DNA of 64,000 nt, from NCBI GenBank assembly GCA_947498055.1, contig CANMJA010000018.1:20019-84018 (forward strand), in the 5' to 3' direction. Positions 17,731 through 27,159 of this stretch are shown piece after piece. This DNA is from an uncultured Tenacibaculum sp. GTDB lineage: Bacteria > Bacteroidota > Bacteroidia > Flavobacteriales > Flavobacteriaceae. The number at the start of each line of letters is the position of its first letter. Within the stretch, counting starts at the first letter, position 1. A model generated the notes under the pieces. That model worked only from the letters and a program-made list of their open reading frames with translations, was not told the origin of the DNA and did no database searches. The translations under genes were made by a program, and so were the position numbers.

Positions 17731-19656
17731 ATGAAAACATATTTAAAACTTTTAGTGGTTTTGTTGGTACTGGGGAGCTGTCAACAAAAAGAGAAAAAAA
17801 CAAAAGAAAAAGAAGTTGTAAAAGACACTTACGTTCAAGACAATTACACAAAAAAAGAAGTGAAAATTGCAATGAGAGATGGTGTTAAATTACACGTAAC
17901 AATTTATGCTCCTAAAGATACAAGTAAAACATATCCAATATTATTACAGAGAACTCCTTATAGTTGTCAACCTTATGGAGCAGATACCTTTAGAACGAAA
18001 ATTGGACCGAATTCACATCTAATGAAAGAAGGAAATGTTATTGTGTATGAAGATGTTCGTGGGCGTTGGATGAGCGAGGGAGTGTATGATAATATGAGAG
18101 CGTATATTCCGAATAAAACAGCAAAACAAACCGATGAAACTACAGATACCTATGATACGATAGATTGGTTGGTTAAAAACGTAGAGAATAATAATGGAAA
18201 TGTCGGAACTTGGGGAATTTCTTATCCAGGACATTATGCAACCGTTTCAACAATAGATGCACACCCAGCATTAAAAGCTGCGTCTCCACAAGCTTGTATC
18301 GGAGATTTCTTTTTTGATGATTTTCATCATAACGGTGCGTTTTTGTTAAGTTATTTTAGAGCAATATCATTGTTTGGTACGTATAAAGATCAACCTACAG
18401 ATTCTGCTTGGTATTCATTTCCTAAAATGGGAACCGAAGACCAATACCAATTCTTTTTAGATAAAGGACCTTTAAAGAATTTGAATGAATATTTTCAATA
18501 CGATAAATTAGATACTAAAGTAGCTACTAATAAAAATAAGATAGATGATTTCTTTTGGAAAGAAATTGTAGAGCACCCAAATTATGATGATAATTGGAAA
18601 AGGAAAGGAATTATTCAGCATTTAGATAAAGTGCCATCTACGGTTGCAACTATGATAGTTGGAGGTTGGTTTGATGCAGAAGATTTATATGGGCCTTTAG
18701 AAACGTACAAAGGAATAGAAAAACAACAACCAAATAATTACAATACGATGGTTTTTGGGCCATGGGATCATGGAGCATGGGCAAGAAATAAAGTATCTAA
18801 TAAAGTGGGTAATTATTACTTTGGAGATTCTATTTCTTTAAATTTTCAAAAGCAAATAGAAGCAAAGTTTTTCAATCATTTCTTAAAAGGAAATGCATCT
18901 AAAAAATCTGGATTACCAGAAGCCTATGTTTTTGATACTGGAAAGAAAGAATGGAAATCGTACGATGTTTGGCCTCCAAAAAATGCAATAAAACAATCAT
19001 TTTACTTATCTAATAACCAAGAATTAACCGAGAAACAGAAAAGTGAAAGAGTAAAGATTAATTTTATAAGTGATGTAAAACGACCTGTACCTTATTCAGA
19101 AGATATTAAAACGGTGTTTACCCCAAGAAAATACATGACAGACGATCAGCGTTTTGCTGCTCGTAGACCAGATGTGTTGGTTTTTGAAACGGAGGTTTTA
19201 ACAGATGATTTTACGTTATCGGGAGATATTTTAGCAAAATTAAAAGTAGCAACAACTGGTTCTGCTGCCGATTGGATTGTAAAGGTAATAGACGTGCACC
19301 CAGCAGATTTAAAAAATGATAACGCAGAAATGCAAAAGCATTTGAAATTAAGTAATTACCACATGATGGTACGTAGTGAAGTATTACGAGGACGTTTTAG
19401 AAATAGCTTTTCAAAACCAGAACCATTTACACCTAATAAAAAAACAGAGGTAAATATTAAATTACAAGATGTATTTCACACCTTTAAAAAAGGTCATAAA
19501 TTACAGATACAAGTACAAAGTACCTGGTTTCCTTTAATAGATTTGAATCCGCAAACCTATGTAGATAATATTTACAAAGCAGAAGAAAAAGATTTTAAAA
19601 CACAAACACATTCAATTTTTACAGATTCTAGTATTGAGTTTACTGTTTTAAAGTAA
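17731..19656 (+). CDS. CocE/NonD (S15) family hydrolase, lipoprotein
   Basis: 641 residues. Signal MKTYLKLLVVLLVLGSC marks a lipoprotein (Cys 17). An alpha/beta hydrolase domain of the X-Pro dipeptidyl-peptidase/CocE family begins at KEVKIAMRDGVKLHVTIYAP. The catalytic Ser is in GTWGISYPGHYA, the catalytic Asp is likely in the GGWFDAEDL segment, and the His is in FGPWDHGAWA. The C-terminal half is the jelly-roll domain (TDDFTLSGDILAKLKVATTG). Substrates in the family are proline peptides, cephalosporin esters or acyl amides; here a periplasmic peptidase or esterase is expected. Probably separate from the protease gene upstream. Confidence 0.92.
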   Translation: MKTYLKLLVVLLVLGSCQQKEKKTKEKEVVKDTYVQDNYTKKEVKIAMRDGVKLHVTIYAPKDTSKTYPILLQRTPYSCQPYGADTFRTKIGPNSHLMKEGNVIVYEDVRGRWMSEGVYDNMRAYIPNKTAKQTDETTDTYDTIDWLVKNVENNNGNVGTWGISYPGHYATVSTIDAHPALKAASPQACIGDFFFDDFHHNGAFLLSYFRAISLFGTYKDQPTDSAWYSFPKMGTEDQYQFFLDKGPLKNLNEYFQYDKLDTKVATNKNKIDDFFWKEIVEHPNYDDNWKRKGIIQHLDKVPSTVATMIVGGWFDAEDLYGPLETYKGIEKQQPNNYNTMVFGPWDHGAWARNKVSNKVGNYYFGDSISLNFQKQIEAKFFNHFLKGNASKKSGLPEAYVFDTGKKEWKSYDVWPPKNAIKQSFYLSNNQELTEKQKSERVKINFISDVKRPVPYSEDIKTVFTPRKYMTDDQRFAARRPDVLVFETEVLTDDFTLSGDILAKLKVATTGSAADWIVKVIDVHPADLKNDNAEMQKHLKLSNYHMMVRSEVLRGRFRNSFSKPEPFTPNKKTEVNIKLQDVFHTFKKGHKLQIQVQSTWFPLIDLNPQTYVDNIYKAEEKDFKTQTHSIFTDSSIEFTVLK

Positions 19657-19841
19657 GTTATTATATTGGTTTTACAGGTATAAAATCATATGAATTAGAT
19701 TGACTTTGATGGTGGTTAAGCGTATTCAAAATCAAAAAAATCTAATATAAAATAAATAGTATTTAGAAAATATCTTGCGAGATGTGAAATAAAATTTTCA
19801 ATATTATTTTTGAGATGTATCGAAATCTCATTTTAAAAAAC

Positions 19842-19880
19842 AAAACCCCATGTAAAATCAGTTTTTACATGGGGTTTTTC
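19842..19880. terminator. Bidirectional terminator
   Basis: A perfect 16-bp stem (19842-19857 with 19862-19877, AAAACCCCATGTAAAA) and a 4-base loop with T/A runs outside, between the convergent S15 hydrolase gene and asnB. The rest of gap 19657-19841 shows only a weak hairpin (TGAGAT...AATCTCA). Confidence 0.9.
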
Positions 19881-19907
19881 AATCACTAAAATATATTAAA
19901 AAATCAA

Positions 19908-21569
19908 TTAATAAGCATCTTCATGTACCATTTTAATAGCACGACCACTAGGTTCATTTTGGTTTCTAAAACTTTCGTCCCAAGCAAGAGCAGTAGGAGA
20001 ACTACAAGCAATAGAAGGAACAGAAGGAACTGTTAATGCAGCAGTTTCACTAGGAAAATGTCCTTCAAAAATAGAACGATAATAGTACTCTTCTTTGGCT
20101 CTTGGGGTTTGTATTGGAAATCTATGAGCAGCACTAGCCATCATTTCATCGGTAACCTCTTTTTCTACGACTTCTTTTAAAGTATCAATCCAGTTATAAC
20201 CAACACCATCAGAAAATTGTTCTTTTTGTCTCCAAGCCACTTCTTTAGGTAAATAACTTTCAAAAGCTTTACGTAATACCCATTTTTCCATACGCTCTCC
20301 ATTAATCATTTTATCTTCAGGGTTAATTCGCATGGCAACATCCATAAATTCTTTATCTAAAAATGGCACACGACCTTCAATACCCCAAGCCATTAAACTT
20401 TTATTAGCTCTTAAGCAATCATACTGATATAATTTATCAAGTTTACGTACGGTTTCTTTATGAAACTCTTCTGCGCTTGGTGCTTTATGAAAATATAAAT
20501 AACCTCCAAAAATTTCATCAGCTCCTTCACCAGATAACACCATTTTTATTCCCATCGATTTAATAACTCTAGCCAATAAATACATTGGAGTAGAAGCTCT
20601 AATGGTAGTAATGTCATAGGTTTCTAAGTTGTAGATAACATCTTTAATAGCATCTAAACCTTCTTGTATGGTAAAAGTAACTTCATGATGTATCGTTTTA
20701 ATATGTTCAGATACTTTTTTAGCAGCAGCTAAATCAGGAGAACCTTCTAATCCAATAGAAAAAGAATGTAATTGTGGGTACCAAGCTTCATCAGTATCAT
20801 CAGATTCAATTCGTTTTGAAGCATATTTTTTAGCAATAGCTGAGGTAATAGAAGAGTCTAAACCACCTGAAAGAAGTACACCGTAAGGTACGTCACTCAT
20901 TAATTGACGATGAACAGCAGCATCTAAAGCATCATGTAATTCATCAATACTGGTTTGGTTTTCTTTAACTGCATCATATTCCATCCAATCTCTAGAGTAC
21001 CATCGTTGTAAACCATCTTCTCTCGTGTAAAAGTGTCCCGGAGGGAAGACTTCTATTTTATTACAAACCCCTTCTAAAGCTTTTAATTCAGAAGCTACAT
21101 AAAAAGTTCCTTTTTTATCCCAACCCATATATAATGGAATAATTCCCATATGGTCTCTAGCTACTAAATATTCATCTGTTTTAGCATCATAAATAGCAAA
21201 ACCAAAAATACCATTTAGTTCATCTAAAAATTCAACTCCTTTTTCTTTATATAAAGCAATAATTACTTCACAATCAGATTTTGTTTGAAATTCGTAAGTA
21301 TCTTTAAATTGTTCTCTTAATTCTTTATGATTATATATTTCTCCGTTAGCAGCTAAAACAAATCTTCTATCACTACTAAAAAGAGGTTGTTGACCAGAGG
21401 TAGGATCTACAATAGCCAACCTTTCATGAGCCATAATCGTTTTGTCGTCGCTGTAAATACCACTCCAATCTGGACCTCTATGACGAATTTTTTTAGACAT
21501 CTCTAGAATTTGAGGTCTTACGACTTCAGTTTTATCTTTTAAATCAAACGCACAAACTATTCCACACAT
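19908..21569 (-). CDS. asnB: Asparagine synthase B (glutamine-hydrolysing)
   Basis: 553 residues, full length for AsnB. It makes asparagine from aspartate, ATP and glutamine in the cytoplasm. The N-terminal class II amidotransferase starts MCGIVCAF, with Cys2 as the nucleophile after Met removal, and has RHRGPDWSGIY and RLAIVDPTSGQQPL. The synthetase domain has the ATP-binding loop GVLLSGGLDSSITSAI near residue 230 and the SGEGADEIFGGY motif. A single gene between two terminator-bounded neighbours. Upstream there is only AT-rich sequence, with a possible minus-strand -7 box (TAATTTG). Confidence 0.97.
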   Translation of the reverse strand: MCGIVCAFDLKDKTEVVRPQILEMSKKIRHRGPDWSGIYSDDKTIMAHERLAIVDPTSGQQPLFSSDRRFVLAANGEIYNHKELREQFKDTYEFQTKSDCEVIIALYKEKGVEFLDELNGIFGFAIYDAKTDEYLVARDHMGIIPLYMGWDKKGTFYVASELKALEGVCNKIEVFPPGHFYTREDGLQRWYSRDWMEYDAVKENQTSIDELHDALDAAVHRQLMSDVPYGVLLSGGLDSSITSAIAKKYASKRIESDDTDEAWYPQLHSFSIGLEGSPDLAAAKKVSEHIKTIHHEVTFTIQEGLDAIKDVIYNLETYDITTIRASTPMYLLARVIKSMGIKMVLSGEGADEIFGGYLYFHKAPSAEEFHKETVRKLDKLYQYDCLRANKSLMAWGIEGRVPFLDKEFMDVAMRINPEDKMINGERMEKWVLRKAFESYLPKEVAWRQKEQFSDGVGYNWIDTLKEVVEKEVTDEMMASAAHRFPIQTPRAKEEYYYRSIFEGHFPSETAALTVPSVPSIACSSPTALAWDESFRNQNEPSGRAIKMVHEDAY

Positions 21570-21797
21570 ATCTATATTTTTTTAATATTTCACTTTTAAT
21601 TATGGTTCAAATTACTTGATTATAGTTTTTAATAAAAACATTTTTTTTAATATTGATTATAATATAAAACTTTAAAGTTGATTTAAGTATATAATTGTTT
21701 GTTTATCTTCTTTTTTGATTTAAAAGAATTGAAGTTTGATGTTTTTAGATAGTTTTTTTAACTTAAATTGAGAGTGTTTTCCATCAGAAATAATATT

Positions 21798-23504
21798 ATG
21801 AAATACATTATCTACCTATTTTTATTAACTGTTTTAAATATAACAGCACAAAAATCAGCAAATATGGCTATTGACATACGCTTAAATCAATTAGGGTATG
21901 CAATAGGTAAAACCAAAATTGTATCTATAAACTCTGCTAAAGTTATATCTAATTTACACTATCGTATTAAAAATAAAAAAGGAGATGTAGTTAAAAAAGG
22001 TGTAATAGTTAAAAGTCAGTTTTGGAAAGATGCAAGCGAATATGTTGGAACTATCGATTTTTCTGAAATAAATGAAGAAGGGGAATATGTACTAGTTATT
22101 GGAGACAAACAAAAAAGCATTAGAGTAAGTTCTTCAATTTATAAAGAAGCAGCAAAGGATGTTTTTAAATATTACTATTACAGTCGTTCAGGAATAGAAA
22201 TTAAAAAAGAATTTGGAGGAAAATGGGCTAGACCATTGGCAATGTTGGATACTAAAGCAAAAGTTCACAGTTCAGCAGCAACAAAAAAGAGACCAGAAGG
22301 AACTGTTATTTCGGCAAGTAAAGGTTGGTACGATGCAGGCGATTATAATAAATATGTGGTAAATAGTGGAATAACTACCTATACTTTACTGAGTGCTTAT
22401 GAAAATTATAAAGCTTATTATAAGCAGAGAAAGTTTAATATTCCAGAAACAAATAATAATTTACCAGATATTTTAGATGAAGTAATCTGGAATTTAGATT
22501 GGATGTTGGCAATGCAAGATCCCAACGACGGAGGAGTATACCATAAACTAACAGGCTTAAAATTCTCTGGAGTTATTATGCCTAAAGATTATAAGTTAGA
22601 TAGGTATGTAGTTAAAAAAAGTACAGGAGCAGCATTAAATTTTGCGGCAGTAACAGCAGTAGCAGCTAGAATATTTAGAGAATTTAAAAAAGAGAAACCA
22701 GGGTATAGTACAAGATTAATAAATGCTTCCAAAAAAGCATATGCTTGGGCTAAGCAGCATCCTAATGTATATTTTTTGAATCCGAAAGGAGTAAAAACGG
22801 GACAGTATGAAGATTCAAATGTCTTGGGAGAATTTCAATGGGCAGCAGTAGAATTGTTTATAACAACAAAAGATACTATGTATAAGAAAGATATAAATAT
22901 AAAATCAATATCTAATAAAGTGCCTTGGTGGCAAGATACAAGCGCTTTAGCTTTGTATTCAATACTTCATTTTGAAAAAGAATTAACGAAAGAATTAAAT
23001 GTGTTATTAGCTAAAGAAAAATTATTAAATAAGGCAAGAAATTTAAAAAATAGAATAGAAAAATCACCTATGCGAATTGCTATGAGTGCCCAAGATTATT
23101 TATGGGGAAGTAATGGGGTAGCGGGTAATCAATTGTTATATTTAATAAAAGCATATGAAGTTTCAAAAGACAATTCGTTTTTAGAGGTAGCTTTTGCCGG
23201 AACAGATTATTTATTAGGTAGAAATGGCTTAGGCGTTTCATTTATAACTGGTTTAGGCGAAAAAGCATCAAAAAATCCTCACCATAGAATATCTGAAGTA
23301 GATAAAATACAACAAGCAATTCCGGGAATGGTAGTTGGCGGGCCGCAACCTGGGCAACAAGATAAATGTAAATATCTAAGTAAAATGCCAGCAAAATCCT
23401 ATTCAGATACTTGGTGTTCTTATGCTTCTAATGAGGTCGCTATTAATTGGAATGCTCCTATGGTATATGTTATGAATGCATTACATTACTATCAAACAAA
23501 ATAA
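21798..23504 (+). CDS. Glycoside hydrolase family 9 (endoglucanase-like)
   Basis: Start at 21798 gives the signal peptide MKYIIYLFLLTVLNITAQ; the 10 codons before it are not signal-like. 568 residues. An Ig-like CelD_N domain (about residues 25-105, IRLNQLGYAIGKTKIVSI) precedes the (alpha/alpha)6 GH9 catalytic domain. Asp pair near residue 179: GWYDAGDYNKYVVNSG, with the catalytic base Asp. C-terminal FITGLGEKASKNPHHR and SYASNEVAINWNAP carry the His and the Glu proton donor. GH9 enzymes cut beta-1,4-glucans; mixed-linkage or cellulosic material of algae is a plausible substrate. No SusCD pair is nearby, so it is not in a typical polysaccharide locus. Confidence 0.93.
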   Translation: MKYIIYLFLLTVLNITAQKSANMAIDIRLNQLGYAIGKTKIVSINSAKVISNLHYRIKNKKGDVVKKGVIVKSQFWKDASEYVGTIDFSEINEEGEYVLVIGDKQKSIRVSSSIYKEAAKDVFKYYYYSRSGIEIKKEFGGKWARPLAMLDTKAKVHSSAATKKRPEGTVISASKGWYDAGDYNKYVVNSGITTYTLLSAYENYKAYYKQRKFNIPETNNNLPDILDEVIWNLDWMLAMQDPNDGGVYHKLTGLKFSGVIMPKDYKLDRYVVKKSTGAALNFAAVTAVAARIFREFKKEKPGYSTRLINASKKAYAWAKQHPNVYFLNPKGVKTGQYEDSNVLGEFQWAAVELFITTKDTMYKKDINIKSISNKVPWWQDTSALALYSILHFEKELTKELNVLLAKEKLLNKARNLKNRIEKSPMRIAMSAQDYLWGSNGVAGNQLLYLIKAYEVSKDNSFLEVAFAGTDYLLGRNGLGVSFITGLGEKASKNPHHRISEVDKIQQAIPGMVVGGPQPGQQDKCKYLSKMPAKSYSDTWCSYASNEVAINWNAPMVYVMNALHYYQTK

Positions 23505-23517
23505 AAGTGTCTTAAAA

Positions 23518-23549
23518 TTTGTACATAATAAAAGTACTTTATAAATTTG
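23518..23549 (+). promoter_or_regulatory. Promoter of trp operon
   Basis: TTTG at 23518-23521, a 20-base spacer, then TAAATTTG at 23542-23549. This matches the Bacteroidota sigma-ABfr consensus (TTTG ... TAnnTTTG). Transcription should begin within a few bases of the leader-peptide ATG at 23556, so the leader mRNA has almost no 5' untranslated region. Confidence 0.75.
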
Positions 23550-23555
23550 TGGCAA

Positions 23556-23609
23556 ATGAAAACGATACAATTAAATAACTGGTGGTGGAAAACTCTTAAC
23601 TTACGTTAG
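23556..23609 (+). CDS. trpL: trp operon leader peptide with three tandem Trp codons
   Basis: A 17-codon open frame reads MKTIQLNNWWWKTLNLR and stops at TAG. Three consecutive TGG codons sit at positions 9-11. It lies between a good promoter and an intrinsic terminator that precedes trpE, the classic arrangement for attenuation: ribosomes stalled at the Trp codons when charged tRNA-Trp is scarce would change RNA folding and prevent termination. The Trp-codon stretch GGTGGT can pair with ACCATC at 23616-23621 (one G.U). Too short for ordinary gene finding; identified from context. Confidence 0.88.
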   Translation: MKTIQLNNWWWKTLNLR

Positions 23610-23674
23610 TGAGACCATCTTGTTATATATAAATAATAACGAAAAAGGCTTATCTCATGATAAGCCTTTTTTTA
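23609..23674 (+). terminator. trp attenuator (antiterminator region and terminator)
   Basis: Terminator: AAAAAGGCTTATC (23642-23654) pairs perfectly with 23659-23671, loop TCAT, then T residues. An alternative pairing is possible between GTGAGA at 23609-23614, just after the leader stop, and TCTCAT at 23653-23658, in the terminator's left arm and loop, which would break the terminator. The terminator is seen directly; the antiterminator is my inference. Confidence 0.82.
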
Positions 23675-23688
23675 TTGACCAAATTAAA

Positions 23689-25080
23689 ATGAAACCAATA
23701 CAATTTAAAACACTTAGTAAACAAAAGATCTCTGATACAGTTACACCAGTAGGACTATATTTACGTTTAAGAGATAAATACCAAAATACATTATTATTAG
23801 AAAGTTCTGATTATCATAGTAAAGAAGAAAGTTATTCTTTTATATGTATTGAACCGTTGGTGTCTTTTAAAGCAGATAAAAACGAATTTTCTATTTCAAT
23901 AAAAAATAAAGAAGTAGAAAAAAATACAATGGATCGCAATTTTAATACCTTATTTGATGGGTTTTCGAATTTGATTGATTTAGATTGTGAAGAGAAATTA
24001 AAATCATTTAATGGATTGTATGGGTATACTACTTTTGATAGTGTTCAATATTTTGAAACTATTACATTAGATAATCCAGATGCCCCTTCTGCAATTCCTA
24101 TGATGCAGTACAGTTTTTATCGTTTTATTATTGCAATTAATCATTTTAATGATGAAATGCAGTTAATAGAAAATTTAGAAGAAGGAGAAGCGTCAAGAAT
24201 AGAAGAAATAGAAACCATTATAAATGCGCAAGCATTTAATACACAAAAATTTGAAATAAAAGGAGAAGAAACATCCAATGTAACTAGCGAAGATTTTATT
24301 GAGAATGTAAAAAAGGCAAAGGCACATTGTAAAAGAGGAGATGTCTTTCAATTGGTATTATCGCGTCAATTTCAACAAGAATTTAAAGGAGACGAATTTA
24401 ATGTATATAGGGCTTTGCGTTCTATTAATCCGTCACCTTATTTGTTTTATTTCGATTATGGAAGCTTTAAACTAATGGGATCGTCACCAGAAGCACAAAT
24501 AAAAATTAATAATAATAAAGCGATTATCAATCCAATTGCCGGGACTTTTAGAAGAACTGGTGATATGACAGAAGATATTAAATTAGGAAAAAAACTATCT
24601 GACGATAAAAAGGAAACAGCAGAACATGTAATGTTGGTTGATTTAGCTAGAAACGATTTAAGTAAACATGCCGAAAATGTAACGGTAGAAGTATTTAAAG
24701 AAGTACAGTATTTTAGCCACGTAATTCATTTAGTTTCGACAGTGCAAGGAGAAATTACAGCAGATCCAATAAAAATAGTTGGAGACACTTTTCCAGCAGG
24801 AACTTTAAGTGGAGCACCAAAATATAAGGCCATGGAGTTGATAAATAAATATGAAAACCAATCGAGAGGATTTTATGGTGGAGCGGTTGGTATTATTGGT
24901 TTAAATGGAGATGTAAATTTAGCGATTGCAATTCGTTCGTTTGTAAGTAAAAACAATGTGTTGTATTATCAAGCAGGAGCAGGTATTGTAATTCACTCTG
25001 ATGAAGAAAAGGAGTTACAAGAAGTAAATAACAAATTAGCAGCTTTGAAAAAAGCATTAATTTTGGCAGAGAAAATATAA
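23689..25080 (+). CDS. trpE: Anthranilate synthase component I
   Basis: 463 residues from the ATG at 23689 (MKPIQFKTLSKQKI). The frame is open further upstream, but that would translate through the terminator. With TrpG it converts chorismate and glutamine to anthranilate, the first step of tryptophan synthesis. The N-terminal regulatory domain begins with the Trp-binding LLLESSDYHSKEESYSF (the family LLES motif, feedback site). The chorismate-binding domain has GDVFQLVLSRQF, PIAGTFRRTGD, ETAEHVMLVDLARNDL and GTLSGAPKYKAM. First gene of the operon, behind an attenuator. Confidence 0.97.
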   Translation: MKPIQFKTLSKQKISDTVTPVGLYLRLRDKYQNTLLLESSDYHSKEESYSFICIEPLVSFKADKNEFSISIKNKEVEKNTMDRNFNTLFDGFSNLIDLDCEEKLKSFNGLYGYTTFDSVQYFETITLDNPDAPSAIPMMQYSFYRFIIAINHFNDEMQLIENLEEGEASRIEEIETIINAQAFNTQKFEIKGEETSNVTSEDFIENVKKAKAHCKRGDVFQLVLSRQFQQEFKGDEFNVYRALRSINPSPYLFYFDYGSFKLMGSSPEAQIKINNNKAIINPIAGTFRRTGDMTEDIKLGKKLSDDKKETAEHVMLVDLARNDLSKHAENVTVEVFKEVQYFSHVIHLVSTVQGEITADPIKIVGDTFPAGTLSGAPKYKAMELINKYENQSRGFYGGAVGIIGLNGDVNLAIAIRSFVSKNNVLYYQAGAGIVIHSDEEKELQEVNNKLAALKKALILAEKI

Positions 25081-25083
25081 AAT

Positions 25084-25160
25084 AGTATTAAGTAATAAGT
25101 ATTAAGAAGTTAGTGTTTTGTTACTAGTGTCTTAAGACTTAGTACTTAATACTTAAGACT
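25084..25160. repeat. Inverted repeat in trpE-trpG gap
   Basis: AGTATTAAGT at 25084-25093 is the exact reverse complement of ACTTAATACT at 25144-25153, with more partial pairing between (AGTATTAAGA / TCTTAAGACT). It fills almost the whole gap between trpE and trpG. Confidence 0.6.
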
Positions 25161-25167
25161 AAAGAAC

Positions 25168-25746
25168 ATGAAAATATTAATAATAGATAACTACGATTCC
25201 TTTACCTATAATTTGGTTCATATGGTAGAGAAAATCACAGACACCTATCCAGATGTATATAGAAACGATGAAATTACCATCGATGAAGTAGGAACATATG
25301 ATTTAATAATGTTGTCACCAGGTCCAGGAATTCCTGAGGAAGCAGGTATTTTAAAAGAGGTTATAAAAACGTATGCGGGTAGAAAACCAATTTTTGGCGT
25401 TTGTTTAGGTTTACAAGCAATTACAGAAGTATTTGGTGGAAAAATAATAAATATGAATGAAGTGTTTCACGGAGTTGCTACAGAGATGAAAGTAACGAAA
25501 CCAGAAGCCATTATTTTTGAAGGAGTTCCAGATACATTTCCTGCAGCTCGTTATCATTCTTGGATTGCCTCTAACGAAGATTTACCTTCTGAATTAGAAG
25601 TAACAGCAGTAGATGAAGATGGAGGAATTATGGCAATACGTCATACAAAACACCAAATAAGTGCAGTTCAATTTCATCCAGAAAGTATTTTAACAGAAGT
25701 AGGAGAACAATTGGTTCGTAACTTCATTAATAGTGTAAAAAGATAA
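25168..25746 (+). CDS. trpG: Anthranilate synthase component II (glutamine amidotransferase)
   Basis: 192 residues, a class I amidotransferase supplying ammonia to TrpE. Motifs: IIDNYDSFTYNLVH at the start, LSPGPGIPEEAG (oxyanion region), the nucleophile Cys in FGVCLGLQAI, and the His-Glu pair in AVQFHPES. Length is standard for a free-standing subunit, without a fused TrpD. It is the second gene of the operon and is followed by a palindromic extragenic element. Confidence 0.97.
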   Translation: MKILIIDNYDSFTYNLVHMVEKITDTYPDVYRNDEITIDEVGTYDLIMLSPGPGIPEEAGILKEVIKTYAGRKPIFGVCLGLQAITEVFGGKIINMNEVFHGVATEMKVTKPEAIIFEGVPDTFPAARYHSWIASNEDLPSELEVTAVDEDGGIMAIRHTKHQISAVQFHPESILTEVGEQLVRNFINSVKR

Positions 25747-25747
25747 T

Positions 25748-25802
25748 TGTCATTTCGAGCGCAGTCGAGAAGTATTCGATTTCGACTGCGCTCAATCTGA
25801 CA
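25748..25802. repeat. REP-like palindrome in trpG-trpD gap
   Basis: TGTCATTTCGAGCGCAGTCGA pairs with TCGACTGCGCTCaatcTGACA through a short loop (GAGCGCAGTCGA is a perfect 12-bp arm). This is a dispersed flavobacterial extragenic palindrome. Inside an operon it may influence mRNA stability. Confidence 0.8.
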
Positions 25803-25826
25803 TAACGATTTCAATTTGTAATTAAA

Positions 25827-26816
25827 ATGAAAGCAATTTTAAACGATTTATACCAACATAAACGATTATCAAAATCAGAGGCAAAACAGATTTTAATACG
25901 TATTGCTGAAGCACAATATAATGAGGCACATTTAGCTTCTTTTTTAACAGTGTTTATGATGCGACCTATAACTGCTGAAGAACTTTCTGGTTTTAGAGAA
26001 GCACTATTAGAATTGGCAATTAAGGTAGATTTATCGGAATTTAATACCATTGATATTGTTGGTACAGGAGGAGACGGAAAGGATACATTTAATATTTCTA
26101 CATTAACTTCTTTTATTGTGGCTGGTACTGGTCAAAAAGTGGCAAAGCATGGTAATTATTCGGTGTCTTCAAAATCGGGATCTTCAGATATGTTGGAGAG
26201 TTTTGGATATGAATTTACAAACGATGCTTCCATTTTAAAATCGCAACTAGAAAAGGCAAATATTTGTTTTTTACACGCCCCAAAATTTCATCCAGCAATG
26301 AAAGCGGTTGGATCTGTAAGAAAAGCGTTACAATTAAAAACGTTTTTTAATATGTTAGGACCATTGGTAAATCCGAGTTTTGCTCAAAATCAATTATTAG
26401 GAACGTTTAATTTAGAAGTAGCACGTTTGTATAATTATATTTTACAAGAAGAAGAAACTAATTACGGAATTGTACACGCGTTAGATGGCTATGATGAAAT
26501 TTCTTTAACAGGTGCTTTTAAGTTGTTTTCTAAAAAAGGAGAACAATTAATTACACCAGAAGAGTTAGGAGTACAAAGAGTATTACAATCAGATATTTAT
26601 GGAGGAGATTCTGTAGCATCCGCAGCTAAAATATTTAAAACTATTTTAGAAGGAGAAGGTACAGAAGCACAAAATAAAGTAGTGTTAACAAACGCAGCTT
26701 TTGCATTAACTATTGTAGATGACAAAAAGAGTTTTGAGAATGCATTTGAAGAAGCTAAAAGTTCGCTGTTTGGAGGAAAGGCAAAGGCGTGTTTAAGTAA
26801 ATTAATTACGAATTAG
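25827..26816 (+). CDS. trpD: Anthranilate phosphoribosyltransferase
   Basis: 329 residues. It transfers phosphoribose from PRPP to anthranilate. The helical N-terminal domain (LYQHKRLSKSEAKQILIRIA) is followed by the PRPP-binding loop GTGGDGKDTFNISTLTSF, then KHGNYSVSSKSGSSDMLE and GPLVNPSFAQNQLLG. Full length and intact. Third trp gene; a 343-base gap with a long inverted repeat separates it from trpC. Confidence 0.97.
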   Translation: MKAILNDLYQHKRLSKSEAKQILIRIAEAQYNEAHLASFLTVFMMRPITAEELSGFREALLELAIKVDLSEFNTIDIVGTGGDGKDTFNISTLTSFIVAGTGQKVAKHGNYSVSSKSGSSDMLESFGYEFTNDASILKSQLEKANICFLHAPKFHPAMKAVGSVRKALQLKTFFNMLGPLVNPSFAQNQLLGTFNLEVARLYNYILQEEETNYGIVHALDGYDEISLTGAFKLFSKKGEQLITPEELGVQRVLQSDIYGGDSVASAAKIFKTILEGEGTEAQNKVVLTNAAFALTIVDDKKSFENAFEEAKSSLFGGKAKACLSKLITN

Positions 26817-26904
26817 GAATTAGGAATGGAGAATTTAAAGCGTGGTTAAGAAGTAAACAGCTGGTTGTCAAATACAAACGAGCATATAATAAAGTGAAAA
26901 TAAA

Positions 26905-27029
26905 TGTCAGTTCGAGTAATTTTTTATGAAGTGATAACGGAATGAAAAATTGTATCGAGAACAGTTTGAAGACTTCTCGATATAAAATTATTTTACATTC
27001 CATTACAAATAATTTCACTCGAAGTGACA
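26905..27029. repeat. Long imperfect inverted repeat between trpD and trpC
   Basis: Outer arms TGTCAGTTCGAGT and ACTCGAAGTGACA. The arms stay partly complementary to a centre around TATCGAGAA ... TTCTCGATATA, so the whole 125 bases can fold into one long stem. It belongs to the same family as 27976-28106. The rest of the gap 26817-27159 has a short hairpin (GGGTTTTAACCC) and no gene. Confidence 0.8.
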
Positions 27030-27159
27030 AAAGAAGATAAAAAGAATAAATAGTAATGTTAGTTCGAATAGATTTTCAAACACAAAAAGAAAATATCAAC
27101 GGGTTTTAACCCATTGTTTAGTAATTGAAAATTATTAGAAGTGACAAAAGAAAATAAGA

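Noticed and set aside
23620..23688. In-frame extension of trpE upstream of 23689
   Set aside because: It would read through the terminator hairpin and gives residues unlike any TrpE N-terminus; the ATG at 23689 matches the family.
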